NCBI GenBank assembly: GCA_015488975.1
Contig: WFMT01000135.1
Span: 1-12,436, forward strand
Direction: 5' to 3'
Origin: Campylobacteraceae bacterium
GTDB lineage: Bacteria > Campylobacterota > Campylobacteria > Campylobacterales > JALSKU01
Length of the DNA: 12,436 bases
Below the pieces are notes generated by a model. It had not been told where the DNA came from. It searched no databases and was given only the letters and a program-made list of their open reading frames with translations. The position numbers and the translations under genes were made by a program. This document shows, piece after piece, positions 1-6,423 of the stretch. How positions within the stretch are numbered: position 1 is the stretch's first letter; every line of letters starts with the position of its first letter.

Positions 1-73
1 CAATGGCACGATAAGTGCAGACAATACAGAAACAGGGGCTGTTTTTACCATAACACTACCTTATATTAAGTAA
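1..73 (+). CDS. Sensor histidine kinase, C-terminal end only (partial)
   Basis: An open frame enters from the left edge, with codons from position 2, and stops at the TAA at 71-73. It encodes about 23 residues. They contain NGTISADN followed by GAVFTITLP, the usual ending of a histidine kinase ATP-binding domain (glycine-rich turn, then the last beta strand, commonly written GT-x-FT-x-x-LP). The family call is inferred from this short tail only. Sensor domain, phosphoacceptor histidine and partner regulator all lie outside the window. Confidence 0.6.
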   Translation, partial: NGTISADNTETGAVFTITLPYIK

Positions 74-75
74 AT

Positions 76-86
76 TATGATAAAAT
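76..86 (+). promoter_or_regulatory. Possible -10 region ahead of the small hypothetical gene
   Basis: TATGATAAAAT resembles an extended sigma-70 -10 element. It lies between the kinase stop and the ATG at 113 and would place a transcript start near 93. No convincing -35 is visible, which is common for Campylobacterota promoters. The sequence is AT-rich, so a chance match is possible. Confidence 0.3.
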
Positions 87-112
87 AACATAAAAAAATA
101 ATGGGATAAAAA

Positions 113-358
113 ATGAATAACTATACTAAAGATGAAAAAGATGCAATGAAAAAAGAGTTTGAAAAACTTACAAAAATAAGAACTGATTTTTATGATTTTT
201 TAGATGCAAATATACCAAAAAAAGATGAACAATTTGACTTTTCAAAAAATCCTTCTTTAGATGCAAAAGATGTTTACTTACATTTTTTTAAACTTGACTA
301 TCAAGCAAGAAAGCTCAGAGGATTTTTAGCAAAGGCTTATGGATTTAGCAAAGAATAA
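113..358 (+). CDS. Small hypothetical helical protein, 81 aa
   Basis: I do not recognise this gene. It encodes an 81-residue, soluble, charged protein (many Lys, Asp, Glu) with no signal peptide, membrane segment or cysteines. The first 30 or so residues look like one amphipathic helix. A middle part holding DFSKNPSLDAKDVY is followed by a second helical stretch rich in Tyr, Leu and Arg near the C-terminus. The ATG at 113 gives the whole open frame, but the upstream ribosome site is weak (GGGAT at 102-106). It ends 8 bp before alr and is probably cotranscribed with it. The compact length and clean spacing argue for a real gene; its function is unknown. Confidence 0.7.
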   Translation: MNNYTKDEKDAMKKEFEKLTKIRTDFYDFLDANIPKKDEQFDFSKNPSLDAKDVYLHFFKLDYQARKLRGFLAKAYGFSKE

Positions 359-366
359 GTATAAAA

Positions 367-1386
367 ATGTCTTACATCGAAATAAATTCTTCTAATTTTT
401 TTCACAATTTAAATCTAATCTCAAAGCAACTTGGAAGCAGAGAAAAACTTTTTGTCGTATTAAAAGACAATGCCTATGGACATGGCTTAAAACTGATGGC
501 AAAACTTAGTCAAGAGTTTGGGATAAAAAAATGTGCAGTAAAAACTGTAAAAGAAGCGAAAGAGATACAAAAGTTTTTTGAATACACCTTAGTATTAAGC
601 GATATCCCAAAAGATAAATTCTCAAATATCGCAATTGCCATTAATGATATAAACTCTATAAAAAAGATTAAAAAAGGATCATTAGTTGAACTTAAAGTTG
701 ATACGGGGATGCATAGAAACGGCATTAACGCAGATGACTTGGAAATCTCATTAAAGCTTATCAAGCAAAAAAGATTGAAATTAAAAGGTGTTTATACTCA
801 TTTTAGAAGTGCTGATATACTCTCAAGTGAATACTTTTGGCAAAAGAAAAATTTTACAGAAGTAAAAAAAAGAGTTAAAAGTTTATCTAAAAACTTAAAT
901 ATACCACTTCCTTATTTTCACTCCCATAACTCAGCAGCAATATTTAGAAATAATAATTTTGATGATGATTATGCAAGAAGCGGCATAAGTATATACGGCT
1001 ATCACTATCTCTCAAAGCCTCTGCCCTGCGTGGACTTGAAACCTGTTTTATCTTTATGGGCACAAAAGTTAAGTCAAAGAGAGCTCAAAAAAGCTCAAAA
1101 AGTGGGATATGGCGGCGTATTTGAAGCAAAAGAGCAAATGATAGTTTCCACTTATGATATAGGTTATGGGGATGGATTTTTCAGATATGACGGTTTGGGA
1201 GATTTAAAAGTGGCAGAGGGCAAGAACATATTGGGACGGATTTCGATGGACAGTATGAGTTTGGAATCATCTAAAGATAAGCTTTGCTTGTTTAAAGATG
1301 CAACAAGTATAGCAAATTATTTTAATACCATAACTTATGAAATTATCACAAATCTCTCACCAAATATCAAAAGAGTTGTAATTTAA
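367..1386 (+). CDS. alr: Alanine racemase
   Basis: PLP-dependent enzyme interconverting L- and D-alanine, supplying D-Ala for peptidoglycan in the cytoplasm. The N-terminal barrel carries the PLP lysine, K33, within VVLKDNAYGHG. The C-terminal beta domain carries the second catalytic base, Y248, in KVGYGG, then GYGDG at 266-270 and GRISMD at 290-295, a conserved substrate-site motif of the family. At 339 aa it is slightly shorter than the usual 360 or so, with no obvious missing block. The start is the first ATG, 8 bp after the preceding gene; the ribosome site is poor, so translation may be coupled. A structured repeat begins 15 bp after its stop, and the next gene is convergent. Confidence 0.93.
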   Translation: MSYIEINSSNFFHNLNLISKQLGSREKLFVVLKDNAYGHGLKLMAKLSQEFGIKKCAVKTVKEAKEIQKFFEYTLVLSDIPKDKFSNIAIAINDINSIKKIKKGSLVELKVDTGMHRNGINADDLEISLKLIKQKRLKLKGVYTHFRSADILSSEYFWQKKNFTEVKKRVKSLSKNLNIPLPYFHSHNSAAIFRNNNFDDDYARSGISIYGYHYLSKPLPCVDLKPVLSLWAQKLSQRELKKAQKVGYGGVFEAKEQMIVSTYDIGYGDGFFRYDGLGDLKVAEGKNILGRISMDSMSLESSKDKLCLFKDATSIANYFNTITYEIITNLSPNIKRVVI

Positions 1387-1401
1387 AATTATTTTATCTT
1401 C

Positions 1402-1516
1402 TGACCTTATGCACTATAATGAGCAAAGCTCGTTATAGTGGCAGGGACTCAAAGTCCCTACAACCCCCTAAAGCTACGAAAAGTAGGACTTTTCGAGAAA
1501 TAAGTGCGTAAGGTCA
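1402..1516 (+). repeat. Cloverleaf-like inverted-repeat element, copy 1 (115 bp)
   Basis: The outer arms TGACCTTATGCACT (1402-1415) and AGTGCGTAAGGTCA (1503-1516) are complementary over 14 nt apart from one T.G (wobble) position. Inside are three hairpins. Hairpin 1 is 1412-1440: a 13-nt stem beginning CACTATAA with an AAA loop and one wobble. Hairpin 2 is 1443-1459: AGGGACT, loop CAA, AGTCCCT. Hairpin 3 is 1477-1495: CGAAAAGT, loop AGG, ACTTTTCG. The inner end of the outer arm shares CACT with hairpin 1, so those two stems compete for 4 nt. A second copy at 7805-7920 is about 85-88% identical by eye. There is no coding capacity. It could be a MITE-type mobile repeat, a structured 3' RNA element, or both. 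It fills the gap between alr and the convergent 126-aa gene. Confidence 0.88.
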
Positions 1517-1894
1517 AGTTATCTTTTCAAAAGCTTCTTCAAAAACTACCCCGTCTATGCCTTTCATCGCCACTTCTTCCAAATCAGTATCATTTTTTAT
1601 GATTGATAATATTTTCATATCAAACATATACTCATTTGCCAACTTTTGGGCAGTTTTTGAAAATTCTCCCATAGTAATAGCAAAACTGCATCCTAATGTA
1701 TTTGCAAACATTAAATCTTTTATTTTTGATATTCTAACAGCATAAGTAATATCATTTTTTTGACAATACTTAGCCAATGAAAAATCAAAATCAAAAATAA
1801 CTGCCGAATTTGGCAAAGTATGTTTCAAATCCTCAGAAGAGTTTATCTTAAAAAAAGGAAAATAAGGAATATTTTTATGCCCGATAATTATCAT
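1514..1894 (-). CDS. Conserved-looking hypothetical protein, 126 aa
   Basis: I do not recognise a named family. It is a soluble 126-residue protein with alternating strand and helix character: an N-terminal MIIIGHK strand, a hydrophobic strand with VIFDFDF (about 32-38), a single Cys at about 44, then ITYAVRISKIKD, an alanine-rich helix and a C-terminal GIDGVVFEEAFEK. The pattern suggests a small alpha/beta domain. No catalytic motif is evident. The ATG follows the stop of the 74-aa gene by one base, so it is the last gene of the ribA-rsmG operon. Its TGA stop (1514-1516) is the outermost triplet of the repeat element, so the C-terminus may have been set by that insertion. Confidence 0.72.
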   Translation of the reverse strand: MIIIGHKNIPYFPFFKINSSEDLKHTLPNSAVIFDFDFSLAKYCQKNDITYAVRISKIKDLMFANTLGCSFAITMGEFSKTAQKLANEYMFDMKILSIIKNDTDLEEVAMKGIDGVVFEEAFEKIT

Positions 1895-1895
1895 C

Positions 1896-2120
1896 TTATT
1901 TCTTTAGCATACACTCTTTTGAGCAATAATACTTACCATCTTTTATAAAAGCTTCTTTGGTGGTTACAAAAGTTCCACATTCACTGCATTCAACCATCTC
2001 TTCACTTTCAGTGTCATTTTTTGAATTTGATTTATTGATATTGTTTTTTATAGCCTTTCCTTTAGAATAAAGCACATAAATAGCATATACAATAACCCCA
2101 AAAACCAATAATTTAAACAT
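1896..2120 (-). CDS. Membrane-anchored zinc-finger protein, PP0621-like, 74 aa
   Basis: Residues 2-18 form one hydrophobic transmembrane segment, followed by a polar Lys/Asn/Ser linker to about residue 41. The C-terminus carries four cysteines, C45-x2-C48 and C66-x3-C70, within VECSECGTFV and KYYCSKEC, a likely single zinc site. The layout (N-terminal anchor, short linker, CxxC and CxxxC) resembles the small PP0621-type proteins of proteobacteria, whose role is not established. It begins inside the end of rsmG with an 8-nt overlap (2113-2120) and has a good AAAGGA ribosome site on the minus strand (2125-2130). Its stop is one base from the next start. The zinc call is inferred from the cysteines. 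Confidence 0.82.
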   Translation of the reverse strand: MFKLLVFGVIVYAIYVLYSKGKAIKNNINKSNSKNDTESEEMVECSECGTFVTTKEAFIKDGKYYCSKECMLKK

Positions 2121-2700
2121 TTATTTCCTTTATCAGCAGATAATATCTTTTTTCATTTTGAATAATATCATAATTTTTTATTTGTTCCAACTCTTTTTCA
2201 ACCTTATCGCCTTTATACAAAAGTAATTTTGTATCTTTTTTTATAAATTTTGCCACTAAAGATATCAAGATTTTTGCACTGCTAAGCGCTCTTGAAGTTA
2301 TCAAATCAACATCAAAAGGCTCACTCTTTTCGACTCTACAGCTTAAGACAATAACATTTTTTAACTCAAGCTTACTTTTTATCAAATGCAAAAATGCACT
2401 TTTTTTTAAAATAGGCTCATAAAGTACAAAACTGACTTCAGATAAAGCAATAGCAAGCAAGAGTCCGGGAAATCCTGCTCCGCTTCCGATATCAATAGCT
2501 TTTTTTATACGTTTAAAATCCAAAAATTTCAAAGGATAAATACTGTCATATATATTTTTGTATATCTCTTTTTTTGTTTTTACACCACTTACATTATGAA
2601 TTTTATTGTATTTTAGAAGTAAAGAGGTAAAAAGTTCAAATTTTTCAAAAATTTTATCATCAATTCCTAAATTCTTAATCTTTTGCATATATATTTGCAT
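2113..2700 (-). CDS. rsmG: 16S rRNA (guanine-N7)-methyltransferase RsmG (GidB)
   Basis: SAM-dependent methyltransferase that modifies one guanine of 16S rRNA (G527 in E. coli), acting in the cytoplasm on the small subunit. Diagnostic features are the SAM-binding glycine loop DIGSGAGFPG at residues 70-79 and the later ITSRALSS segment typical of RsmG. At 195 aa it is close to the usual 200 or so. The ATG at 2700-2698 abuts the ribA stop (TAAATG), indicating coupling; a second in-frame ATG at residue 5 is an alternative start. It overlaps the downstream zinc-finger gene by 8 nt. In C. jejuni, as I remember, ribA and gidB are also adjacent. Confidence 0.92.
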   Translation of the reverse strand: MQIYMQKIKNLGIDDKIFEKFELFTSLLLKYNKIHNVSGVKTKKEIYKNIYDSIYPLKFLDFKRIKKAIDIGSGAGFPGLLLAIALSEVSFVLYEPILKKSAFLHLIKSKLELKNVIVLSCRVEKSEPFDVDLITSRALSSAKILISLVAKFIKKDTKLLLYKGDKVEKELEQIKNYDIIQNEKRYYLLIKEINV

Positions 2701-3267
2701 TTATAAAAGATGTCCCATTTTCTCTTTTTTAGTTTTTAAATACTTTTCGTTAAATTCATTTGCTTTCATTATTATAGGTACTATCTCTACAATTTTCACT
2801 TCTTTTAAACTATCTATTTTCTTTGGATTGTTTGTTAAGAGCTTTATCTTTTTTATATTAAAATATCTTAATATAAATTCAACTATTTCATAACTTCTCT
2901 CATCATCTCCAAATCCCAACTGATGGTTTGCTTCAACCGTATCAAGTCCTTTATCTTGCAAGGCATAAGCATTTACTTTATTTAGCAATCCTATGTTTCT
3001 ACCTTCTTGTCTAAGATATATCACCATCCCGTTTTCTCTCTCCATAGCCTTCAATGAGTACTCAAGCTGATCTCTACAATCACACTTAAGACTCCCAATA
3101 GCATCTCCGGTTAGACATTCACTGTGAACCCTTACCAAAGGCAAATCATTCAGCGGTTCTTTAAAAATTGCCAAATGTTCTTTCTCACCCTCTTTAAAGG
3201 CTATGATTTTAAACTCTCCAAATCTCGTAGGAAGCTTTGCTTTTTGTGAAATTTTTATATTTTTCAT
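2701..3267 (-). CDS. ribA: GTP cyclohydrolase II
   Basis: First committed step of riboflavin synthesis: GTP to 2,5-diamino-6-ribosylamino-4(3H)-pyrimidinone 5'-phosphate, formate and pyrophosphate. The zinc ligands are visible as C51, C62 and C64 in HSECLTGD and SLKCDCRDQ. The conserved LRQEGRNIGLLNK stretch and the downstream NHQLGFGDDERSY are also family hallmarks. At 188 aa it is the stand-alone form, not fused to a RibB domain. It starts the minus-strand operon ribA, rsmG, 74-aa and 126-aa genes, and is divergent from hemB across 60 bp. The ribosome site ahead of the ATG is weak. Confidence 0.95.
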   Translation of the reverse strand: MKNIKISQKAKLPTRFGEFKIIAFKEGEKEHLAIFKEPLNDLPLVRVHSECLTGDAIGSLKCDCRDQLEYSLKAMERENGMVIYLRQEGRNIGLLNKVNAYALQDKGLDTVEANHQLGFGDDERSYEIVEFILRYFNIKKIKLLTNNPKKIDSLKEVKIVEIVPIIMKANEFNEKYLKTKKEKMGHLL

Positions 3268-3286
3268 ACTGCTTTATACTCTTTTT

Positions 3287-3295
3287 TGGTAAAAT
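3287..3295 (+). promoter_or_regulatory. Probable hemB promoter, extended -10
   Basis: TGGTAAAAT fits an extended -10 (TGn followed by a TATAAT-like hexamer) on the plus strand, about 33 bp before the hemB ATG, after a T-run. No clear -35 is present. The same TTGGTAAAAT string recurs ahead of frdC (10225-10234), supporting it as this genome's promoter signature. Confidence 0.45.
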
Positions 3296-3327
3296 GTACC
3301 GAATTTTATCTAATTTAAGGAAAAAAG

Positions 3328-4302
3328 ATGTTTAAAAGATTTAGAAGATTAAGAATTAATGAGAATTTAAGAAATCTGCTGACCCAAACAAGACTCGATA
3401 TCAATGATTTCATGTATCCTCTTTTTGCAAAAGCAGGTAAAAATATAAAAATAGAGATAACCTCAATGCCGGGAGTCTTTCAAATGAGTCCAGATGAGAT
3501 AGTAAAAGAGTGCGCCGAACTTAAAAAATTAGGATTGAAATCTATCATGCTTTTTGGTATTCCAGAAGTTAAGGACTCCATCGGAAGTGACGCACTTTGC
3601 GATCACGGCATCATAGCTACAACTATAAAAGAGATAAAAAGAACTCATCCCGATATATTTATAACTAGTGATCTTTGCTTTTGCGAATACACAGACCATG
3701 GGCATTGTGGCATACTTGATATGGGTATAGAAAGTGTTGATAATGATGCAACTTTAAAGATTTTAGCAGAACAAGCAATAATCCATGCAAAAGCCGGAGT
3801 TGACATGATTGCACCTAGTGGCATGATGGATGGAATGATAACAGCTATCAGAAAAGCTTTGGATGATGCGGGTTTTATCAATCTTCCCATTATGAGTTAT
3901 TCTACCAAATTTGCAAGCAGTTATTATGGACCTTTTAGAGATGTTGCCGAATCAGCACCTAGTTTTGGAGATAGAAGAAGTTATCAAATGAATCCTGCAA
4001 ACAGATTTGAAGCTATAAATGAATCTGTTGAAGATGAAAAAGAAGGAGCAGATATACTTATGGTAAAACCGGCTCTTGCATATATGGATATCATAAGAGA
4101 TATAAGAGAAAATACAAGTTTACCTCTTGCGGTTTACAATGTAAGCGGGGAATACTCAATGCTTAAAATAGCTGGTAAAACAGGTCTTATAGACTATGAT
4201 AAAGTCATGATGGAAACACTACTTGGTTTTAAAAGAGCCGGAGCGGATATCATCATAACTTATCATGCAAAAGAGGCGGCTAAGATACTAAAAACCCTTT
4301 AA
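3328..4302 (+). CDS. hemB: Delta-aminolevulinic acid dehydratase (porphobilinogen synthase)
   Basis: Condenses two 5-aminolevulinate molecules to porphobilinogen, the second step of tetrapyrrole synthesis after ALA. At 324 aa it is full length. The two active-site lysines are K194 in [15 protein letters not shown] and K247 in [11 protein letters not shown], the latter forming the Schiff base with substrate. A cysteine-rich metal site is present (C117, C119, C127 in [14 protein letters not shown]), which indicates the zinc-dependent type. The ATG is preceded by AAGGAA (3317-3322) at good spacing. It is transcribed alone, with ribA divergent upstream and a strong hairpin just after the stop. 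Confidence 0.96.
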   Translation: MFKRFRRLRINENLRNLLTQTRLDINDFMYPLFAKAGKNIKIEITSMPGVFQMSPDEIVKECAELKKLGLKSIMLFGIPEVKDSIGSDALCDHGIIATTIKEIKRTHPDIFITSDLCFCEYTDHGHCGILDMGIESVDNDATLKILAEQAIIHAKAGVDMIAPSGMMDGMITAIRKALDDAGFINLPIMSYSTKFASSYYGPFRDVAESAPSFGDRRSYQMNPANRFEAINESVEDEKEGADILMVKPALAYMDIIRDIRENTSLPLAVYNVSGEYSMLKIAGKTGLIDYDKVMMETLLGFKRAGADIIITYHAKEAAKILKTL

Positions 4303-4308
4303 AAACAT

Positions 4309-4348
4309 TAGACTTGTTGCGATATAAGGATATATCGCAACAAGTCTA
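4309..4348. terminator. Bidirectional hairpin terminator between hemB and the PAS gene
   Basis: An 18-bp perfect stem (4309-4326 with 4331-4348), loop AGGA. It starts 7 bp after the hemB stop and ends 2 bp before the stop of the convergent PAS gene. A T-run follows on both strands: TTTT at 4349-4352 on plus, TTTTT just beyond 4308 on minus. It fits intrinsic termination for both genes. Confidence 0.85.
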
Positions 4349-4350
4349 TT

Positions 4351-4869
4351 TTAATAAAGTTTATAAAAATCATCCAAAAGTGTATCTATGGTTAAATCAT
4401 GCTCATCTAAAAAGTTGTTTAAGTATTTTAAAGAGCCTTCCATGCCTTCAGTTTTTTCTATTTCAGTTAATTTTTTATAAATTGGCAACAAAACATCAGT
4501 AACTTTATTGGAAATTGTTTTTCTATAAGCTGTATATCCTACAACTTTTTTTGTATTTATATCTCTTTTAAAGTCAAAATGAGTAAAAACCCAGTAATAT
4601 CTACCGTCTTTTGCCAGGTTTTTAATAGCAAGATTTATATTTTGTTCCTTTTTTAATCTATCCCAAAGTATTTTAAATGCGATTTTAGGCATATCCGGAT
4701 GTCTTACTATATTGTGAGGCTGTCCTATTAACTCTTCTCTTGAATACTTTGAAATTTCTGCAAAGTAATCATTACAACCTGTTATGATACCTTTTAAATC
4801 TGTATCACTTTCTATATATTTAGTGTTATCAAGAATTATTTGTTCATCAATAGGTTCAGGTTTTTGCAT
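4351..4869 (-). CDS. Single-domain PAS sensor, Aer/CetB type
   Basis: Predicted cytoplasmic redox or energy-taxis sensor of 172 aa. A PAS domain fills roughly residues 10-120. GQPHNIVRHPDMPK (49-62) followed by AFKILWDRLKK is the signature of the FAD-binding PAS domain of E. coli Aer; W69 lies where Aer has its FAD-site tryptophan. DGRYYWV, at about 90, is also typical. There is no transmembrane, HAMP or methyl-accepting region, so the output needs a partner, as with the CetA/CetB split system of Campylobacter, where CetB is a similar-sized PAS-only protein. No partner is encoded nearby. The C-terminal 50 residues are helical and acidic. The gene has its own AAAGGA ribosome site (4876-4881) and a promoter. 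FAD as cofactor is inferred by homology. Confidence 0.85.
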   Translation of the reverse strand: MQKPEPIDEQIILDNTKYIESDTDLKGIITGCNDYFAEISKYSREELIGQPHNIVRHPDMPKIAFKILWDRLKKEQNINLAIKNLAKDGRYYWVFTHFDFKRDINTKKVVGYTAYRKTISNKVTDVLLPIYKKLTEIEKTEGMEGSLKYLNNFLDEHDLTIDTLLDDFYKLY

Positions 4870-4896
4870 ACTGTATCCTTTAAATTATTATTTTGT

Positions 4897-4902
4897 ATTA
4901 TA
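4897..4902 (-). promoter_or_regulatory. -10 box of the PAS gene
   Basis: Read on the minus strand this is a consensus TATAAT, immediately preceded by TG, 27 bp upstream of the PAS start codon. The ribosome site AAAGGA lies between the two. No clear -35 is seen. Confidence 0.5.
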
Positions 4903-4953
4903 CATAAAAATTACTTAGTTTACAACACAATGAATGGATTATTAACTTATTTT

Positions 4954-4973
4954 TAGATATTATTAGATATTAT
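4954..4973 (+). promoter_or_regulatory. Tandem decamer TAGATATTAT x2 in the argF promoter region
   Basis: TAGATATTAT occurs twice head to tail, one helical turn apart, ending 12 bp before the argF Shine-Dalgarno. Each unit contains a -10-like TATTAT. It may be the argF promoter, an operator, or both. The TATTAT at 4958 would start transcription near 4970. No proper ArgR box is visible. Confidence 0.4.
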
Positions 4974-4985
4974 ATGTTCTTTTTT

Positions 4986-4995
4986 AAGAGAGGTG
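4986..4995 (+). promoter_or_regulatory. Ribosome binding site fixing the argF start
   Basis: AAGAGAGGTG is a strong Shine-Dalgarno, 8 bp before the ATG at 5004. It lies inside the reading frame that would result from the upstream ATG at 4974, so the downstream ATG is the real start. Confidence 0.75.
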
Positions 4996-5003
4996 GATTG
5001 ATT

Positions 5004-5924
5004 ATGAAACATTTTTTAACTATAAACGACTTTACAAAAGATGAGCTTTTAGAGATATTGGATATTGCAATAGAAGTTAAAAACGAAACAAAAGAAGGTA
5101 AATATATTCATAGAATGAAAGATAAATCACTTGCTATGATATTTGAAAAATCAAGCACAAGAACAAGAGTAAGTTTTGAAGTAGGAATGACTCAACTTGG
5201 AGGTCATGCTCTTTTTTTAAGTTCAAACGATACCCAACTTGGAAGAGGCGAGCCTTTACAAGACACCGCAAGAGTCATCAGCAGCATGGTAGATATGGTT
5301 ATGATACGAACATACAGGCAAGATGACTTAAATAAGTTTGCATCATTTTCAAAAGTACCAGTTATCAATGGTTTAACTGATGAATTTCATCCTGTCCAAC
5401 TGATGGCTGATTATATGACAATGATAGAATTTGGAAAATCTAATAATCCAAAAGTAGCATATATTGGAGATGGCAACAATATGGCACACTCTTGGCTTAT
5501 GCTTTGCTCCAAATTAGGATTTGAATTAAGAATTGCTACTCCAAAAGGATATGAAGTTGATAGAGATATTTTGAATATTGCAAAAGAAAATGCAAAACTA
5601 AGCGGAGCGAAGATAATCACAAGCAATGACCCCAAAGAAGCTGTTAAAAATGTAGATGTTGTAACTACTGACACTTGGGCATCAATGGGACAAGAAAATG
5701 AGAAAATAAAAAGAGAAAAAGATTTTCAAGGATATGAAGTAGATACAAATCTAATGAATTTAGCCAGAAAAGATGCTATATTTTTACACTGCCTGCCAGC
5801 ATACAGAGGACAAGAAGTAAGTGATAATGTTATAGAAAGTAAACAAAGTGTTGTTTTTGAAGAAGCCCAAAACAGACTCCATGCCCAAAAAGGTATCATG
5901 ATTTGGCTTGATAGACAAAGATGA
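5004..5924 (+). CDS. argF: Ornithine carbamoyltransferase
   Basis: Makes citrulline from ornithine and carbamoyl phosphate in arginine synthesis; a cytoplasmic enzyme of 306 aa from the chosen start. SSTRTR (50-55) binds carbamoyl phosphate. FHPVQLMAD (H129 to Q132) lies at the carbamoyl-phosphate site. HCLP (262-265), within [12 protein letters not shown], supplies the ornithine-side catalytic cysteine C263. An upstream in-frame ATG at 4974 would add ten residues ([10 protein letters not shown]) not expected in the family, and the Shine-Dalgarno favours 5004. It opens the plus-strand series and is followed 4 bp after its stop by the 164-aa gene, as I recall is also the case in C. jejuni (argF, then a hypothetical, then hemN). 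Confidence 0.95.
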   Translation: MKHFLTINDFTKDELLEILDIAIEVKNETKEGKYIHRMKDKSLAMIFEKSSTRTRVSFEVGMTQLGGHALFLSSNDTQLGRGEPLQDTARVISSMVDMVMIRTYRQDDLNKFASFSKVPVINGLTDEFHPVQLMADYMTMIEFGKSNNPKVAYIGDGNNMAHSWLMLCSKLGFELRIATPKGYEVDRDILNIAKENAKLSGAKIITSNDPKEAVKNVDVVTTDTWASMGQENEKIKREKDFQGYEVDTNLMNLARKDAIFLHCLPAYRGQEVSDNVIESKQSVVFEEAQNRLHAQKGIMIWLDRQR

Positions 5925-5928
5925 TAAA

Positions 5929-6423
5929 ATGAAAGAAAAAATACAAAATGGCATAGATAAAATAAATCTAATCTCAAAAAAAATGGGATTTGACAATTCG
6001 CATGAAAAGACTATCATTAACCAAGAAGATACTGAATATCCAGACAAAAAACTCTTAACGCTCCAAAGTGGGGATTGGAATGCAAATGAGCCTTGGTTTA
6101 TTATAGATAAAAATGATAAAATTCATACAATGATTTCTATAGATACTTTTTTGCAAATAATACAATCTTTGCAAAAAGCACAAGAAGAAAACTTTAACCT
6201 TAAACTTGAAAAAACAATATGGCAAAACATTCCATTAGACTTCAACGATGTGTGGACTGTTGCAATGACTGAAGTCAAAAAACAGATAGGAAATTCCAAA
6301 GATAAAAAAACTATAGGTATAAATACTGAAAAAATTGTACAAGATATCAAAAAAAAATATCCTAATTTATTTCTCAATTTAGATATGTATTTACCACCAA
6401 ATTTAAATGGGGAGATAACATGA
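5929..6423 (+). CDS. Conserved-context hypothetical protein between argF and hemN, 164 aa
   Basis: I do not recognise a functional family. It is a soluble, Lys/Asn-rich protein with no signal peptide and no cysteines. An N-terminal helical region is followed by a compact segment with NEPWFIIDKNDKIHTMISIDTF, then an amphipathic helix (about 80-100, LQKAQEENFNLKLEK, possibly coiled) and a C-terminal half containing KKYPNLFLNLDMYLP. The ATG at 5929 is preferred; a TTG at 5908 would overlap argF and add seven residues. The stop overlaps the hemN start (ATGA, 6420-6423), indicating translational coupling. The argF-hypothetical-hemN order is, from memory, also found in C. jejuni, which suggests a conserved but undefined role. 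Confidence 0.8.
   Translation: MKEKIQNGIDKINLISKKMGFDNSHEKTIINQEDTEYPDKKLLTLQSGDWNANEPWFIIDKNDKIHTMISIDTFLQIIQSLQKAQEENFNLKLEKTIWQNIPLDFNDVWTVAMTEVKKQIGNSKDKKTIGINTEKIVQDIKKKYPNLFLNLDMYLPPNLNGEIT

Noticed and set aside
1477..1495. Hairpin 3 of the repeat as a simple intrinsic terminator for alr
   Set aside because: No T-run follows the stem on either strand, and the same hairpin is embedded in the larger conserved fold at 7805-7920.
1402..1516. tRNA gene suggested by the cloverleaf-like fold
   Set aside because: There is no 7-bp acceptor stem followed by CCA, no GTTCGA-type T-loop and no anticodon arm, and the stems are far too long.
4314..4502. Plus-strand reading frame of 62 codons after hemB
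   Set aside because: It runs through the terminator hairpin and antisense to the PAS gene, which has clear homology; it is a shadow.
4931..4945. Possible arginine-repressor box upstream of argF
   Set aside because: Only the left half (TGAAT) matches; the right half lacks ATTCA.
4974..5003. In-frame upstream ATG extending argF by ten residues
   Set aside because: A strong Shine-Dalgarno lies inside this stretch, 8 bp before the ATG at 5004, and the extra [10 protein letters not shown] is not expected in the family.
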